From Paraburkholderia tagetis (GTDB lineage: Bacteria; Pseudomonadota; Gammaproteobacteria; Burkholderiales; Burkholderiaceae): a DNA stretch of 64,000 nt. The position numbers and the translations under genes were made by a program. Location: NCBI RefSeq assembly GCF_022213065.1, contig NZ_JAKLJA010000008.1:124001-188000 (forward strand), written 5' to 3'. This document shows positions 45,109 through 55,026 of this stretch, piece after piece (position 1 is the stretch's first letter; each line of letters opens with the position of its first letter). The notes below the pieces were generated by a model that ran no database searches, was not told where the DNA came from, and saw only the letters and a list, made by a program, of their open reading frames with translations.

Positions 45109-45323
45109 TCCTGTCTCTTCTCTCATCTCGCATCACCTCGGGAAAACGCGTAGTTCATAATGTATTCCTGATGATTAAGCCGATAAACTTTAACTGTCGT
45201 TAATCGACGGCAGCCCCTATGCTCGAACCATCGTCTGCGTGTGCAGCGAGTGGCCAGATTTACCTCTGTCACTTGTGCGGCACTCGCGGACACGCGGTTT
45301 TCAACGTCATTGGGGGAATCCAT

Positions 45324-46301
45324 ATGAAGATCTGCATCTTTGGAGCGGGCGCCATCGGCGGCATGATGGGCGTGCAGATGGCCCGCGCGGGCGCCGACGT
45401 GAGCTTCATCGCACGTGGCCCGCATCTGGCCGCCATGCGCGAGCACGGTGCTCGGCTCTTGATGGACGGCGAGGAATATGTCGCAAAGGTCCGTTGTACG
45501 AACGATCCGCGCGAGCTGGGCGTGCAGGACGTGGTGATCATCACGCTCAAGGCGCATTCGGTGGCGAGCGTGATCGACTCGATGCAGCCGCTGATCGGCA
45601 AGCACACCGCCATCGTCACGGGCACCAACGGCATTCCCTACTGGTACTTTTACCGCCACGGCGGCAAGTTCGAAGGCTCGCGGCTCGAAAGCATCGACCC
45701 GGACGGCTCGCAATGGACGCGTCTCGGGCCCGAGCGCGCGATCGGCTGCGTGCTCTACCCCGCCGCCGAGATCGACGAGCCGGGTGTGATCCGCCATGTG
45801 TACGGCAAGAAGTTTCCCATTGGCGAGCCTTCGGGCGAGCGCACCTCGCGCATCGTGCAACTTCATGAAATCATGACGGCCGCCGGCTTCGACGCGCCGA
45901 TCCGCGAGAATATCCGCGACGAAATCTGGCTCAAGCTGTGGGGCAATCTCTGCTTCAATCCGATCAGCGCGCTCACGCACGCCACGCTCGACGTCATCAC
46001 GCAAGACCCGGCCACGCGCTCCGTCGCGCGCACGATGATGCTCGAAGCGCAGCGCATTGCCGAGCAGTTCGGCGTGCATTTCCGCGTGGACGTGGAGCGG
46101 CGCATCAACGGCGCGGGTGCGGTGGGCGCGCACAAGACCTCGATGCTCGTCGATCTGGAACAGCGCCGGCCGATGGAGATCGATCCGCTGCTGACCGTCG
46201 TGCAGGAAATGGGGCAACTGGTGGGCGAAGCCACGCCCGCCATCGACACCGTGCTCGCGCTCATCAAGCAACGTGAACGCATGGCGCAACAGGCAGCCTG
46301 A
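45324..46301 (+). CDS. Ketopantoate reductase (PanE/ApbA) family protein
   Basis: The 325-residue protein has an N-terminal Rossmann domain (FGAGAIGGMMG, residues 6-16) and the all-helical C-terminal domain of PanE (EIWLKLWGNLCFNPISALTHATL, about 193-215). It uses NAD(P)H to reduce a 2-oxo acid; ketopantoate is possible, but many paralogues act on other substrates. The ATG at 45324 follows TTGGGGGAATCC. Its nearest neighbour, a LysE exporter, lies 215 bp upstream. A terminator follows. Confidence 0.88.
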   Translation: MKICIFGAGAIGGMMGVQMARAGADVSFIARGPHLAAMREHGARLLMDGEEYVAKVRCTNDPRELGVQDVVIITLKAHSVASVIDSMQPLIGKHTAIVTGTNGIPYWYFYRHGGKFEGSRLESIDPDGSQWTRLGPERAIGCVLYPAAEIDEPGVIRHVYGKKFPIGEPSGERTSRIVQLHEIMTAAGFDAPIRENIRDEIWLKLWGNLCFNPISALTHATLDVITQDPATRSVARTMMLEAQRIAEQFGVHFRVDVERRINGAGAVGAHKTSMLVDLEQRRPMEIDPLLTVVQEMGQLVGEATPAIDTVLALIKQRERMAQQAA

Positions 46302-46321
46302 AAATACACAGAGGGGCGTTG

Positions 46322-46350
46322 AACGGGCCGCGCGAAAAGCGCGGCCCGTT
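46322..46350 (+). terminator. Terminator after the PanE-like gene
   Basis: AACGGGCCGCGC and GCGCGGCCCGTT form a 12-bp perfect stem with a GAAAA loop, followed by TTGCGTTT, about 20 bp after the stop. Confidence 0.9.
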
Positions 46351-46429
46351 TTGCGTTTACCGCCGGAGCTTTTGCTGCTTTGGAGAAACGCGGAGGGAAA
46401 GAAAATGCGCGCGGAGAAGCGCGTGGCGA

Positions 46430-46545
46430 ATCGAGGGGAATCGAGGGGAATCGCGAGGAATCAAGTGGACTCGCGCGGCGATTGGCTCAGGACATGGCCT
46501 GCGCCAATCGCCGACGAAAATCAACCGAAAATCAACCGGCAATCA
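46430..46545 (+). repeat. Two short direct-repeat clusters
   Basis: Around 46430-46460 the sequence contains tandem GGGAATCGAG-type units of 10 bp, and around 46516-46550 three CGAAAATCAAC-type units of 11 bp. They lie next to the end of a convergent LysR gene. Confidence 0.7.
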
Positions 46546-47574
46546 ACCGATACGCGCAAGCGCAGTGGCTTCGCGTTCGAAGCGCTGCGCGACGTGAACA
46601 TCGTGGGTCGGATCGGAAGCGTGGTTCTGCTCGAAGTGGCTGTCCGCAGCAAACTGAGACCACGCTGCCTGAGCACAAGGACGCAAGGAACGATTGCGGC
46701 GGCGCACGAGCATCGTGCTCACCGTCACGACGGGATGCAGCACGCGCGCAACGAGCGGCCCGGCCGGCACCGGCCAGTGACACGCCGCAGCCGCCGCGTC
46801 GCCATGCGTCGCACGCGCGCCGTCGCTGCTGATGGGCAGCACGCCGATGCCCATGCCCAGTTGCGCCATGCGCGCGACGCCTTCGACGTGCGCGAGCTCC
46901 TGGACAGGACGCCCTTCGGGCCGCAGCCCCTGGAGTGCGCGCATCACCGCGCCACGGCAGCCCGCATCGCGATTGAGCGTGACGAGCGGCTCGCGCGCCA
47001 GTTCGTCCCAGCGCAACGCACCTTGCAGCGCCAGCGGATGATGCGAGGGCAGCACGGCGCACAACGGCGTGGCCGCGAGCGGCTGCACATCGAGATTGGC
47101 GCTCGCGAACGGCATGGCTTCCGCAATCACGCCAAAATCGGCTTCGCCCTGCTCGACCGCCTGCAAGACCGCGGCCTGCGGCAAGTCCCGCAATTGCAGC
47201 GAAAGCGAAGGAAATGCCGCGGCACAACGCGCAAACGCGGCGGGAACCCAGCCTGAGGACAGCGCCGGATTGCTCGCCACGAGTACGACGCCGCTATGTT
47301 CCTGGTGCGCGTCGCGGCCTTCGTTCAAGGCCATGTCGATTTCGTCGAGCAGGCGCCCGATGCGCCGCTCGAAGCCGCTGCCCGCGAGCGTGAGCTCGAC
47401 CTGGCGCGTCGTGCGATCGAAGAGCTTCAGATCGATCGCCTCTTCGAGATCGCGCACGCAGCGGCTCACCGCCGACTGCGTGAGCCCGAATTCGCGCGCG
47501 GCGCGCGTGAAGCTGCGCTCACGCGCCACCGCGACGAATACCTTGAGTTGCTGGAGCGAAACATTCATCGCCAT
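46543..47574 (-). CDS. LysR-family regulator
   Basis: The 343-residue protein begins with a LysR helix-turn-helix (VSLQQLKVFVAVARERSFTRAAREFGLTQSAVSRCVRDLEE) and has an effector domain (about 95-300). The C-terminal 40 residues are atypical (SHFEQNHASDPTHDVHVAQRF), making it longer than most LysR proteins, perhaps by stop-codon drift; the repeats at 46516-46550 border this end. It starts 22 bp downstream of the OxlT-like gene read in the same direction, so it is probably co-transcribed with it and may control it. Confidence 0.87.
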   Translation of the reverse strand: MAMNVSLQQLKVFVAVARERSFTRAAREFGLTQSAVSRCVRDLEEAIDLKLFDRTTRQVELTLAGSGFERRIGRLLDEIDMALNEGRDAHQEHSGVVLVASNPALSSGWVPAAFARCAAAFPSLSLQLRDLPQAAVLQAVEQGEADFGVIAEAMPFASANLDVQPLAATPLCAVLPSHHPLALQGALRWDELAREPLVTLNRDAGCRGAVMRALQGLRPEGRPVQELAHVEGVARMAQLGMGIGVLPISSDGARATHGDAAAAACHWPVPAGPLVARVLHPVVTVSTMLVRRRNRSLRPCAQAAWSQFAADSHFEQNHASDPTHDVHVAQRFEREATALARIG

Positions 47575-47595
47575 GGCCGTGTCAGCGTTCGCCGC

Positions 47596-48912
47596 TCATT
47601 CGCCGGTCTGCAGGCCGCCGGCCGGATTTGCAGCGAGCGTGGTGGAGTGCTCGTCGCTGCGCTCGATCAGGCGGTGACGCATTGGCGCGAGGATGAACTT
47701 GGCGCTCACACCCGCCGCGATCGTGATGATCGCTGCGACGATGAACACGGCGCTCCAGCCACCCGCTGCGGAGAGCACGGAGGCCACCGGCACGAGCAGC
47801 GCGGCAGTGCCCTTCGCGGTATAGAGCGTGCCCGCGTTGGCGGCGGCGTACTTGCTGCCGAAGGTGTCTGCACAGATCGCCGGGAAGATCGAGAAGATCT
47901 CGCCCCAGAAGAGGAAGATGAGCGCGGCGAACGTCATGAACGCATACGGGTTCGTGCCGTACTGCATCATGCCGAGCAGCGCGAGGCCTTCACCCACGAA
48001 GATGAAGAACATGGCGTTCTCACGGCCGATCTTGTCGGAGACGAAGCCGCACAACGGACGCGTGAAGCCGTTGCAGATGCTGTCGATCGAGAGCGTGAGC
48101 GTGAGCAGCGGCAGCGTCGCGCCGAACACGGTCATCGGCATGCGGGCGAGGCCCCAGTCCTTGGCGATCGGGCCGATCTCGGCAGTCGCCATCAGGCCGC
48201 CCGCGGCGACGGCAACGAATGCCACGTAGATGACCCAGAATACCGGCTGCCTGACCATCTGCCCCGGTGTGTAGTCGACACGCGAAACGAGGCGGCGGCC
48301 CACCGCCATCGCGGCGCGCGGCGCAGGCTTCACGAGCAGCAGCGCGAGGATGAAAATCGCCACGCCCTGCAAGATGCCGAAGAAGAAGAACGTGTGCTCG
48401 TAGCCCGAACGCGAAATCATGTTCGCAATCGGAATCACCGTGACGGCCGCGCCCGCGCCGAAGCCCGCGGCGGTCAGGCCTGCCGCCAGGCCGCGACGGT
48501 CCGGGAACCACTTGAGCGCGTTGCCCACGCAGGTGCCGTACACGCCGCCCGCGCCGAGGCCGGCGAGCACCGACCCTACATAGAGCATCGGCAGCGTGTC
48601 CGCATACGAGTAAATCACCCAGGCGAGGCCCGCACATACGGCGCCGCCCATGACGACCGGGCGCGGACCGAACTTGTCGACGAGCCAGCCTTCGATCGGC
48701 ACGAGCCAGGTTTCAGTCAGGATGAAGATGGAAAACGCCAGCTGAATGGAGGCTTGCCCCCAGTGATGGCGAGCGTTCATGGGCGCGACGAAGAGCGTCC
48801 ACGCGTACTGCAGATTGGCAACGAGGGCCATGCATAGCATGCCCAATACCAGTTGACCCCAGCGGTTCGTCCAAAACGGACCGCCCTCGCCCTTCTGACT
48901 GATTGCATTCAT
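47596..48912 (-). CDS. OxlT-like MFS oxalate/formate antiporter (copy 1)
   Basis: The 438-residue, 12-helix MFS protein belongs to the oxalate:formate antiporter family. Typical sequences are NLQYAWTLFVAPMNARHHWGQASIQLAFSIFILTETWLVPIEGWLVD at the N-terminus and GAGGVYGTCVGNALKWFPDRRGLAAGLTAAGFG in the middle. It probably exchanges oxalate or a related carboxylate. The ATG at 48912 follows GTGGAGAC. It diverges from a LysR gene across 371 bp and is followed by another LysR gene. A close paralogue starts at 62826. Confidence 0.88.
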   Translation of the reverse strand: MNAISQKGEGGPFWTNRWGQLVLGMLCMALVANLQYAWTLFVAPMNARHHWGQASIQLAFSIFILTETWLVPIEGWLVDKFGPRPVVMGGAVCAGLAWVIYSYADTLPMLYVGSVLAGLGAGGVYGTCVGNALKWFPDRRGLAAGLTAAGFGAGAAVTVIPIANMISRSGYEHTFFFFGILQGVAIFILALLLVKPAPRAAMAVGRRLVSRVDYTPGQMVRQPVFWVIYVAFVAVAAGGLMATAEIGPIAKDWGLARMPMTVFGATLPLLTLTLSIDSICNGFTRPLCGFVSDKIGRENAMFFIFVGEGLALLGMMQYGTNPYAFMTFAALIFLFWGEIFSIFPAICADTFGSKYAAANAGTLYTAKGTAALLVPVASVLSAAGGWSAVFIVAAIITIAAGVSAKFILAPMRHRLIERSDEHSTTLAANPAGGLQTGE

Positions 48913-49283
48913 CTCGGTTGTCTCCACTATCCATTCACGGATTGCAGCCGTTTTTCCGGCTTGCATAAATTTCATCTTATGGTCTTTCGATCCATCCTTG
49001 CTTACTGCTTATTCTTATTGGATTCAGCACACAAAAAATCGAGTGAAAATACGTAATTCCCCTTTCATTCCACGAATTCATGAAGCGCCTGAGAAGTCCG
49101 GTCACCACGCTTTGAGATTCGGGTTTTCCCGCTAAAAAAACGCCTTTTTTGATCAATCCAGGCGTTAACCCGCATCTAATTCACGGCATTCGAACGCCTT
49201 TCAACTCATGCTAGGGTGATTACTCGATTACTCATAATTAAAGTTTGTTATTATGTTGATTCAGTATCCTTTATGGATCAGTC
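48913..49283. other. 371-bp divergent promoter region, oxlT1 / LysR
   Basis: No gene is visible and the region is AT-rich. AACGCC-N16-GGCGTT (49139-49166) is an inverted repeat, and GATTACTCGATTACTC (about 49218-49233) is a short direct repeat. Either could be a LysR site. The TGATATATCACATA operator of the oxalate regulon is absent here. Confidence 0.55.
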
Positions 49284-50228
49284 ATGACCATGCGAAACGC
49301 CACGCTGCGCCAGTTGAAAGTCTTCGAGACCGTGGCGCGCCACCTCAGTTTTTCGCGTGCCGCCGAAGAGCTTCATCTCACGCAGCCTGCGGTCTCCACG
49401 CAAGTCCGGCAGCTCGAAGACCATGCGGGCCTCCCGCTCTTCGAACAGCTCGGCAAGAAGATCTATCTCACGCCTGCCGGCACGGAGATGCTGCACTACA
49501 GCCGCACGATCATTCAGCAGTTCCATGAAGTCGACGAGGCCATGAGCCAGTTGAAGGGCGTCTCCGGCGGCAAGCTCAACGTGGCCGTGATCAGCGCGGG
49601 CGACTACTTCTTTCCGCGCCTGCTCGCCGAATTCACGCGGCGCTACAAGGGCGTGCAGCTCAATCTCTCGGTGCACAACCGCGAGCAATTGCTGCAGCAG
49701 CTCTCGACCAACCAGACCGATCTCGCGGTCATGGTGCGCCCGCCGCACGCGACCGACGCCATCAACGAAGTATTCGCACCCCACCCTTATGTGATCGTGG
49801 CGGCACCCACGCACCCGCTTGCGAACAAGCGCGGCATCAAGCTCAGCACGCTCGCGAACGAAGCCTTCATCGTGCGCGAACGCGGCTCGGACACGTGGAA
49901 TTCGATGGAAGAAGGGTTTGCAGGCAAGATCACGAACCTGAAGATCGCGATGGAGATCCAGAGCACCGAGACGATCAAGCAGGCCGTGATCGCCGGCATG
50001 GGCATCGCATTTCTCTCCGCGCATACGATCAGCCTCGAATTGCAGGTCGGACACCTCACCGTGCTCGACGTCGAAGGCTTTCCGGTCATGCTCAACTGGT
50101 ACCTCGTGCACCGCAAAAACAAGCGCCTGCCGCCCGTCGCGCTCGCGTTCAAGCGCTTCCTTCTCGAGGAAGGCGAGCAGCTCATCGAGAACATCACACG
50201 TGTCTCAGAGTCGTCGTTGCATAAATAA
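49284..50228 (+). CDS. LysR-family regulator, CbbR/YeiE-like
   Basis: The 314-residue protein has the N-terminal helix-turn-helix (LRQLKVFETVARHLSFSRAAEELHLTQPAVSTQVRQLEDHAG) typical of the CbbR/CysB-like LysR branch, then an effector domain (about 95-300). It is divergent from oxlT1 and so is the most likely regulator of that gene. The effector may be a carboxylate or sulfur signal; this cannot be read from the sequence. A second in-frame ATG two codons downstream is possible. Confidence 0.9.
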   Translation: MTMRNATLRQLKVFETVARHLSFSRAAEELHLTQPAVSTQVRQLEDHAGLPLFEQLGKKIYLTPAGTEMLHYSRTIIQQFHEVDEAMSQLKGVSGGKLNVAVISAGDYFFPRLLAEFTRRYKGVQLNLSVHNREQLLQQLSTNQTDLAVMVRPPHATDAINEVFAPHPYVIVAAPTHPLANKRGIKLSTLANEAFIVRERGSDTWNSMEEGFAGKITNLKIAMEIQSTETIKQAVIAGMGIAFLSAHTISLELQVGHLTVLDVEGFPVMLNWYLVHRKNKRLPPVALAFKRFLLEEGEQLIENITRVSESSLHK

Positions 50229-50353
50229 AATTGAATAAATCCGCGCGGATCCATCAGGCACCACTAATCGTTCGCGCCCATCGCCGGCAAACGCCGTTGC
50301 AACGGGGTGCGAATCAATGCAGCGCCCTTCCCCGAATCGTTGGATGAGTGACT

Positions 50354-51373
50354 TCAGTGCAGCCCCTGGCGCAGCCTGAGCGCGCCATAGCGGCTGCGAT
50401 CGCGCCGGCGGCGCGGTAGATCCTGCGAGGCATGGTGCAACGTGCGCGGCGTCTCGCTGGGCAGGTCGCAGTCTGCCAGCCATATGTCGAGGCTCGCGGG
50501 TTCGAGCGCAGCGCGCCCGCACGCCGCCACGAGCCATTCGCCCGGCACGCCCGCGAAGCGCGCTAGCACAGGCGATTTCGACGCAATATGCGAAAACGCG
50601 TTGGTCTGCTCACCGGCGGATACACGCACGATGCCCGGACGCGGCGCGACACGACCACGCGCACCGCCCATGAGACGCACGCCGAACGCGGCGGCAAGCA
50701 CGCAGGCGGCCACGAGTACGGAGAGCCCGAGTTCGTCCGAGGACAGAATATGCACCGCGGCAAAACCGTAGCCCAGTATCGCGAACAAAACGAACGCAAT
50801 GGCATGCACTACGCGATCGCCCGGCCGGAACGGCAAGCGGCGGCGCTCACTCATGCTCGCGCCGCTGCTTGCACCGGATACGAATGCGTTCGTAGCGGCG
50901 CCTGTGAGCAGCGCGCCGAGCGTTGCCGTGACGTAAAGCGCAGCGCGCCCGGAAGCGGGTAGCACAGGCAGCAGCAGAAAACCGGCAAGGCAGACGCAAA
51001 TGGACACCGCGCCCACGCTGCAACCCGCGATGGCGGTCGCCCGCGCGTGCCTCGCGAGGTCGTGCCGCGCGCCCAGCCATAATCCGGCAAGCGCGCCACA
51101 TTGCGCAGCGGCGAGCGCATCGGGCCGATATGCAACGAGCGCCGCCAGCAAGCCCGGCGGCAGCATCAACAGTAGTGCGAACGATATGGCGAGCGCGTTG
51201 CGCACCCGCGGCTTCACCTCGCGCGCAAGCTTGCAGCGCGGCTTCGCGCGCACCGGGGCGCGCCGCGCCCACGCTGGCGCGAGCGCCGCCAGTTGTGCAA
51301 TCGCACACGCGAGCCACGCGAACAGCAGGCTGCCCGCCAGCCATGCGACGTCGCCCGCCAGTTGCTCCGGCAT
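50354..51373 (-). CDS. Hypothetical integral membrane protein
   Basis: I do not recognise this 339-residue protein. About seven or eight hydrophobic segments are visible in residues 1-250 (for example LAGSLLFAWLACAIAQLAAL, SFALLLMLPPGLLAALVA, VHAIAFVLFAILGYGFAAV), followed by a soluble C-terminal tail of about 90 residues rich in Arg (SQDLPRRRRDRSRYGALRL). The ATG at 51373 follows AGGAGGAG, a very strong ribosome-binding site, which argues for a real gene and this start. Transport or sensing is possible but unsupported. Confidence 0.7.
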   Translation of the reverse strand: MPEQLAGDVAWLAGSLLFAWLACAIAQLAALAPAWARRAPVRAKPRCKLAREVKPRVRNALAISFALLLMLPPGLLAALVAYRPDALAAAQCGALAGLWLGARHDLARHARATAIAGCSVGAVSICVCLAGFLLLPVLPASGRAALYVTATLGALLTGAATNAFVSGASSGASMSERRRLPFRPGDRVVHAIAFVLFAILGYGFAAVHILSSDELGLSVLVAACVLAAAFGVRLMGGARGRVAPRPGIVRVSAGEQTNAFSHIASKSPVLARFAGVPGEWLVAACGRAALEPASLDIWLADCDLPSETPRTLHHASQDLPRRRRDRSRYGALRLRQGLH

Positions 51374-51607
51374 CTCTCCTCCTCGTGCGCGGCACTCATG
51401 CCGCGCACGTAATAGTTCGCGCTTCGAATGCCTGCTGCGGCGCACACTTGTTTTGCGCCCCGGTCGAGAGTCAAGCCGCGCGATGCGTCACGTCGTGCAT
51501 CGCGCGGCTCTCCTGTCCGTTCCGGCTTGTCCCCCTGCTACAACAACCTGCCGTACAACTGCTACATAGTTTCTTGCACGATCTCTTAAGAGCCGCTTAA
51601 CAACCTC

Positions 51608-52438
51608 TTAAGCACTCGTGGCCGACTCGCGCTCGCGGCCTGCGCGCGCCGGATCCTGCGTGTCGCCCGATCGCGAGCCCAGCGTGTTCACCAGCGTGCC
51701 GATACCTTCGATGGTGACCTCGACCGTCGCGCCGTCGCCGATCGAGCCCACGCCCAGCGACGTCCCACATGCGATCACGTCGCCCGGTTCGAGCGTGAGA
51801 TCCTGCGAAATCAGGCTCACTTGCTGCGCGGGCGTGAACACCATGTCGTCGAGCCGATAGTTCTGCCGCTCCACGCCGTCCAGTCGCGTCACGACGCGCT
51901 CGTTGCTCCAATCGAGCCCCGAAACGATAGCCGGGCCCAGGCAACAAAATGTATCGAAACCTTTGGCGCGGCACCATTGAGGGAAGTGCGGATTTTCGGC
52001 AAGCAGGCCCGCAGCGGTCACGTCGTTGACGATCGTGTAGCCGAAGATCGCGTCCTCGGCTTCAGCAAGACTCGCATTGCGGCAACGCTTGCCGATCACG
52101 ATGCCAAGCTCGCCTTCGAAAACAATTTTTCCCGAATAGTGGGCCGGACGCCGGATCGGCACGCCCGATCCGATCACCGACTCCGCCGGCTTGATCAAAA
52201 AGAGAGGATGCTCTGGAACCGGCTTTTCGAGCTTCAGCGCAAGCGCATGAAAATTGTTCCAGAGCGCCACGACCTTGCCCGGCGCGCACGGCGCGAGCGG
52301 CGTGAGTGTGCGCAGCGAGAGCACCGCGCCCGTGGGCACCGGTTGATCGAGCCCTTCGTATTCGTGCAGGTAACCATCTTCTACGCGTCCGAACACGATA
52401 CTGCCGTCGTTCGCCATCAAGCGCATCCATGTGTCCAT
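51608..52438 (-). CDS. Fumarylacetoacetate hydrolase (FAH) family protein
   Basis: The 276-residue protein has the FAH-fold metal site: EGELGIVIGKRC (Glu ligands), FGYTIVNDVTAAGL (Asp) and LEPGDVIACGTSLGVG (C-terminal loop). Members hydrolyse or decarboxylate beta-diketo acids such as oxaloacetate. The ATG at 52438 follows GGAGCG; earlier in-frame ATGs lack a ribosome-binding site. It is 165 bp downstream of frc read in the same direction, so it may share the oxalate transcription unit. Substrate is unknown. Confidence 0.88.
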   Translation of the reverse strand: MDTWMRLMANDGSIVFGRVEDGYLHEYEGLDQPVPTGAVLSLRTLTPLAPCAPGKVVALWNNFHALALKLEKPVPEHPLFLIKPAESVIGSGVPIRRPAHYSGKIVFEGELGIVIGKRCRNASLAEAEDAIFGYTIVNDVTAAGLLAENPHFPQWCRAKGFDTFCCLGPAIVSGLDWSNERVVTRLDGVERQNYRLDDMVFTPAQQVSLISQDLTLEPGDVIACGTSLGVGSIGDGATVEVTIEGIGTLVNTLGSRSGDTQDPARAGRERESATSA

Positions 52439-52603
52439 GCTTCGCTCCATCGTTGCGTGGCGCGCGGCACGCCTGTACCGCGCAGTCCATCGGTTCAAAG
52501 ATTCAGTCGTTCATGGGCACGGGCGCATGGTTGCGCCCGCATCGATCTTCGCGTGCCGCTTCGCACCTTCGCCACACCTTCATACGGCGGTCCGCGGCGT
52601 CGT

Positions 52604-53851
52604 TCAGATCGCGCCCGAAGCGCGCAGTGAACGGATGTCCATCGCGCTATAGCCGAATTCGGCAAGCACTTCGTCCGTGTGCTCGCCCAGAAGCGGCGAG
52701 CGCGTGACCTCGGTGGGGCTGTCCGAGAGCTTGATCGGGTTGCCGACCGTGAGGTACTTGCCGCGCACGGGATGGTCGACCTCGACGATCGTGCCGGTTG
52801 CGCGCAGCGAGTCGTCGGCGGCAATCTCCTTCATCGAGAGAATTGGACCGCACGGAATGTTCTGACGATTGAGCACGGCCATCACTTCGAACTTGGTGCG
52901 ATGCATGGTCCAGTGCTCGATCTCGGCGAAGATCTCCTTGAGATGCGGCAAGCGCGCATTGGCCGTGGCGTAGAGCGGGTCATCGATCCATTCCTCGCGG
53001 CCGATCAGCTTGCAGATGCGGTCCCACACGGGCGCCTGCGCGATGAAATAGATGTACGCGTTCGGATCGGTCTCCCAGCCTTTGCACTTGAGAATCCAGC
53101 CCGGCTGACCGCCACCCGAGGCGTTGCCCGCGCGCGGCACGGCGTCGCCGAAGCTCTCGTTCGGGTACTGCGGGTACTCCTTCATCACGCCGTTGCGATC
53201 GAGCCGCTGCTGGTCGCGCAATTTCACGCGGCACAGGTTGAGCACGCCGTCCTGCATGGCGGCCAGCACCTTCTGGCCGCGCCCGGTGTGCGTGCGCTGA
53301 TACAGCGCCGTGACGATGCCGAGCGCGAGATGCAGACCCGTGCCGCTGTCGCCGATCTGCGCGCCGGAAACCACCGGCGGGCCGTCGTCGAAGCCCGTGG
53401 TGGAGGCGGCGCCGCCCACGCATTGCGCGACGTTCTCGTAGACCTTGCAGTCCTCGTAGGGCCCCGGGCCGAAGCCCTTCACGGAAGCGACGATCATGCG
53501 CGGATTGAGCGTCTGGATGTGCTCCCAGCTGAAGCCCATGCGTTCCAGCGCGCCGGGCGCGAAGTTTTCGACGAGCACGTCGCAGTCGCGGATCATCCGT
53601 TCGAGCACGCGCTTGCCCTGCGGATTCTTCGTGTCGAGCGTGACCGAACGCTTGTTGCCGTTGAGCATCGTGAAGTACAGGCTGTCCGCATCGGGGATAT
53701 CACGCAACTGCTCGCGCGTGATGTCGCCGGAGCCGGCGCGCTCTACCTTGATGACGTCGGCGCCAAACCATGCCAGCAGTTGTGTGCAGGTCGGACCCGA
53801 CTGCACGTGCGTGAAATCGAGAATACGCACGCCATCCAGTGCCTTGCCCAT
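52604..53851 (-). CDS. frc: Formyl-CoA:oxalate CoA-transferase
   Basis: Frc moves CoA from formyl-CoA to oxalate, giving oxalyl-CoA for decarboxylation. The 415-residue class III CoA-transferase matches Oxalobacter Frc along its length: [28 protein letters not shown] near the start, the catalytic Asp168 in SGAQIGDSG, and [21 protein letters not shown], the flexible Gly loop. The loop's first Gly is Ser here (GGGGQ to SGGGQ). A TGTGATATATCACA operator lies about 120 bp upstream. No oxalyl-CoA decarboxylase gene is in the window. Confidence 0.94.
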   Translation of the reverse strand: MGKALDGVRILDFTHVQSGPTCTQLLAWFGADVIKVERAGSGDITREQLRDIPDADSLYFTMLNGNKRSVTLDTKNPQGKRVLERMIRDCDVLVENFAPGALERMGFSWEHIQTLNPRMIVASVKGFGPGPYEDCKVYENVAQCVGGAASTTGFDDGPPVVSGAQIGDSGTGLHLALGIVTALYQRTHTGRGQKVLAAMQDGVLNLCRVKLRDQQRLDRNGVMKEYPQYPNESFGDAVPRAGNASGGGQPGWILKCKGWETDPNAYIYFIAQAPVWDRICKLIGREEWIDDPLYATANARLPHLKEIFAEIEHWTMHRTKFEVMAVLNRQNIPCGPILSMKEIAADDSLRATGTIVEVDHPVRGKYLTVGNPIKLSDSPTEVTRSPLLGEHTDEVLAEFGYSAMDIRSLRASGAI

Positions 53852-53968
53852 GTCATGTCTCCCTTGGTTAGTCGTGGCCGGGCGAGTTTCGAAAAATCTG
53901 TGGACTGCGGGGGCGCCTGTGGGCGTCCGCGCGGGTTGCTGCTTTTGCTGCGTCCTTGCTCAATACAG

Positions 53969-53984
53969 TATGTGATATATCACA
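53969..53984 (-). promoter_or_regulatory. Operator/promoter of frc
   Basis: TGTGATATATCACA (53971-53984) is a perfect palindrome. On the minus strand the promoter reads TTGCTT, 17 bases that contain the palindrome, then TACTGT, so the operator fills the -35/-10 spacer. TGATATATCACATA is shared with two other promoters in the window. Confidence 0.7.
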
Positions 53985-54238
53985 GCGAAGCAAGAGGGAA
54001 TTTACCGAGAGCCAATGCAGGTCGAATGAGCCAGAGGCCATACCTGGCGTGGCTTTCAAGGGATTTATGCGCTTTTAGCGAATCACGAGCAAGGGAAAAC
54101 CCCGAGTCGATAGTGGTGAGATATTTCAGATTTGGTGTTCGAGATTGGACGATGCCTCACCTTGATGCGCATAAAGTCTCGTCCAACCTCACCCGGCAGC
54201 GGCTATCAAAGCCCACCAAAAACCCGCCGCACAAACAA

Positions 54239-54272
54239 AAAAGCGGGAGACCCCATCAGGTCTCCCGCTTTT
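54239..54272 (-). terminator. Terminator after gntR
   Basis: AAAAGCGGGAGACC and GGTCTCCCGCTTTT form a 14-bp perfect stem with a six-base loop. On the minus strand it continues into TTTGTTTGT, and the gntR stop is 26 bp upstream. Confidence 0.92.
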
Positions 54273-54297
54273 CAAGCGGATAACTGCCTTGCCGCGC

Positions 54298-55026
54298 TCA
54301 GTCGAGGAAATCGCAATGCTTCTCGATGTACGCAGCGAGATCGAGCGAATGCTGGCGCACGAGTCGCTCCGCGAGTTCGGTATCGCGCTTCTCTAGCGCC
54401 TCGATAATGCGCAGATGATCGACGATCGAGCGCGATGCACGATCGCTCTGCGAGATCGTCATGCGCCGGATCGCGCGCACATGCACGAAGATGTTCTTGA
54501 TCGTCTCGAGGATCAACTGCGACTTCGAAAGCTCGACGATCGCCTGATGGAACGCGATATTGGCGTCCGAGTACTCGGCGATATGCTCGGCCGGCGTACT
54601 GTCGCGGAAGTCGTCGAACATGTGACGCAGCTTCGCGATTTCTTCGTCCGTGGCGTTGGTCGTCGCCAGACGCGCGGCCATGCTTTCGAGCGCAGCCCAC
54701 ATCTGGACCATCTCGACGATCTCGCGCTTGCTCTTGCGCACGATATAGATGCCACGGCGCGGCACCATGCGCAGGAAGCCTTCCTGCTCCAGCAGCGTCA
54801 TGGCCTCGCGTACCGGTGTGCGGCTCACGCCGAGCGTTTCGCTCAACACGCGCTCGTCCAGCCGGATTTCTTCGTGCGTCTGATAGATATCGGCGTCGGC
54901 GATAGCCTGACGCAACATCGCATAAGCCTGATCGCGCAGGCTCAGGGTCGCGTTGATGGGCTGCAGCGCCAGCTTGAGTGGCGCGGCGTCCCGGGTGACG
55001 ACTGCTTCAGTGTGTTCTGACGACAT
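54298..55026 (-). CDS. GntR/FCD-family regulator of the oxalate cluster
   Basis: The 242-residue protein has a GntR winged helix (about 28-98: DQAYAMLRQAIADADIYQTHEEIRLDERVLSETLGVSRTPVREAMTLLEQEGFL) and an FCD ligand domain (about 110-230). It is downstream of a small membrane-protein ORF that it overlaps by 20 bp. The operator TGATATATCACATA precedes that unit, frc and oxlT2, so this protein is the natural candidate to bind it, probably as a repressor released by an oxalate-pathway acid. The binding link is inference. Confidence 0.9.
   Translation of the reverse strand: MSSEHTEAVVTRDAAPLKLALQPINATLSLRDQAYAMLRQAIADADIYQTHEEIRLDERVLSETLGVSRTPVREAMTLLEQEGFLRMVPRRGIYIVRKSKREIVEMVQMWAALESMAARLATTNATDEEIAKLRHMFDDFRDSTPAEHIAEYSDANIAFHQAIVELSKSQLILETIKNIFVHVRAIRRMTISQSDRASRSIVDHLRIIEALEKRDTELAERLVRQHSLDLAAYIEKHCDFLD

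Larger units (their letters stand above)
53852..54297. other. 446-bp region: frc promoter and gntR terminator
   Basis: No gene is supported. It holds the frc operator (53969-53984) and the gntR terminator (54239-54272). I see nothing recognisable between them. Confidence 0.6.

Noticed and set aside
53080..53130. Ser for Gly in the Frc glycine loop as a sign of a different enzyme
   Set aside because: The remaining loop, the catalytic Asp and overall length agree with formyl-CoA transferase; a single small-residue change is weak evidence.
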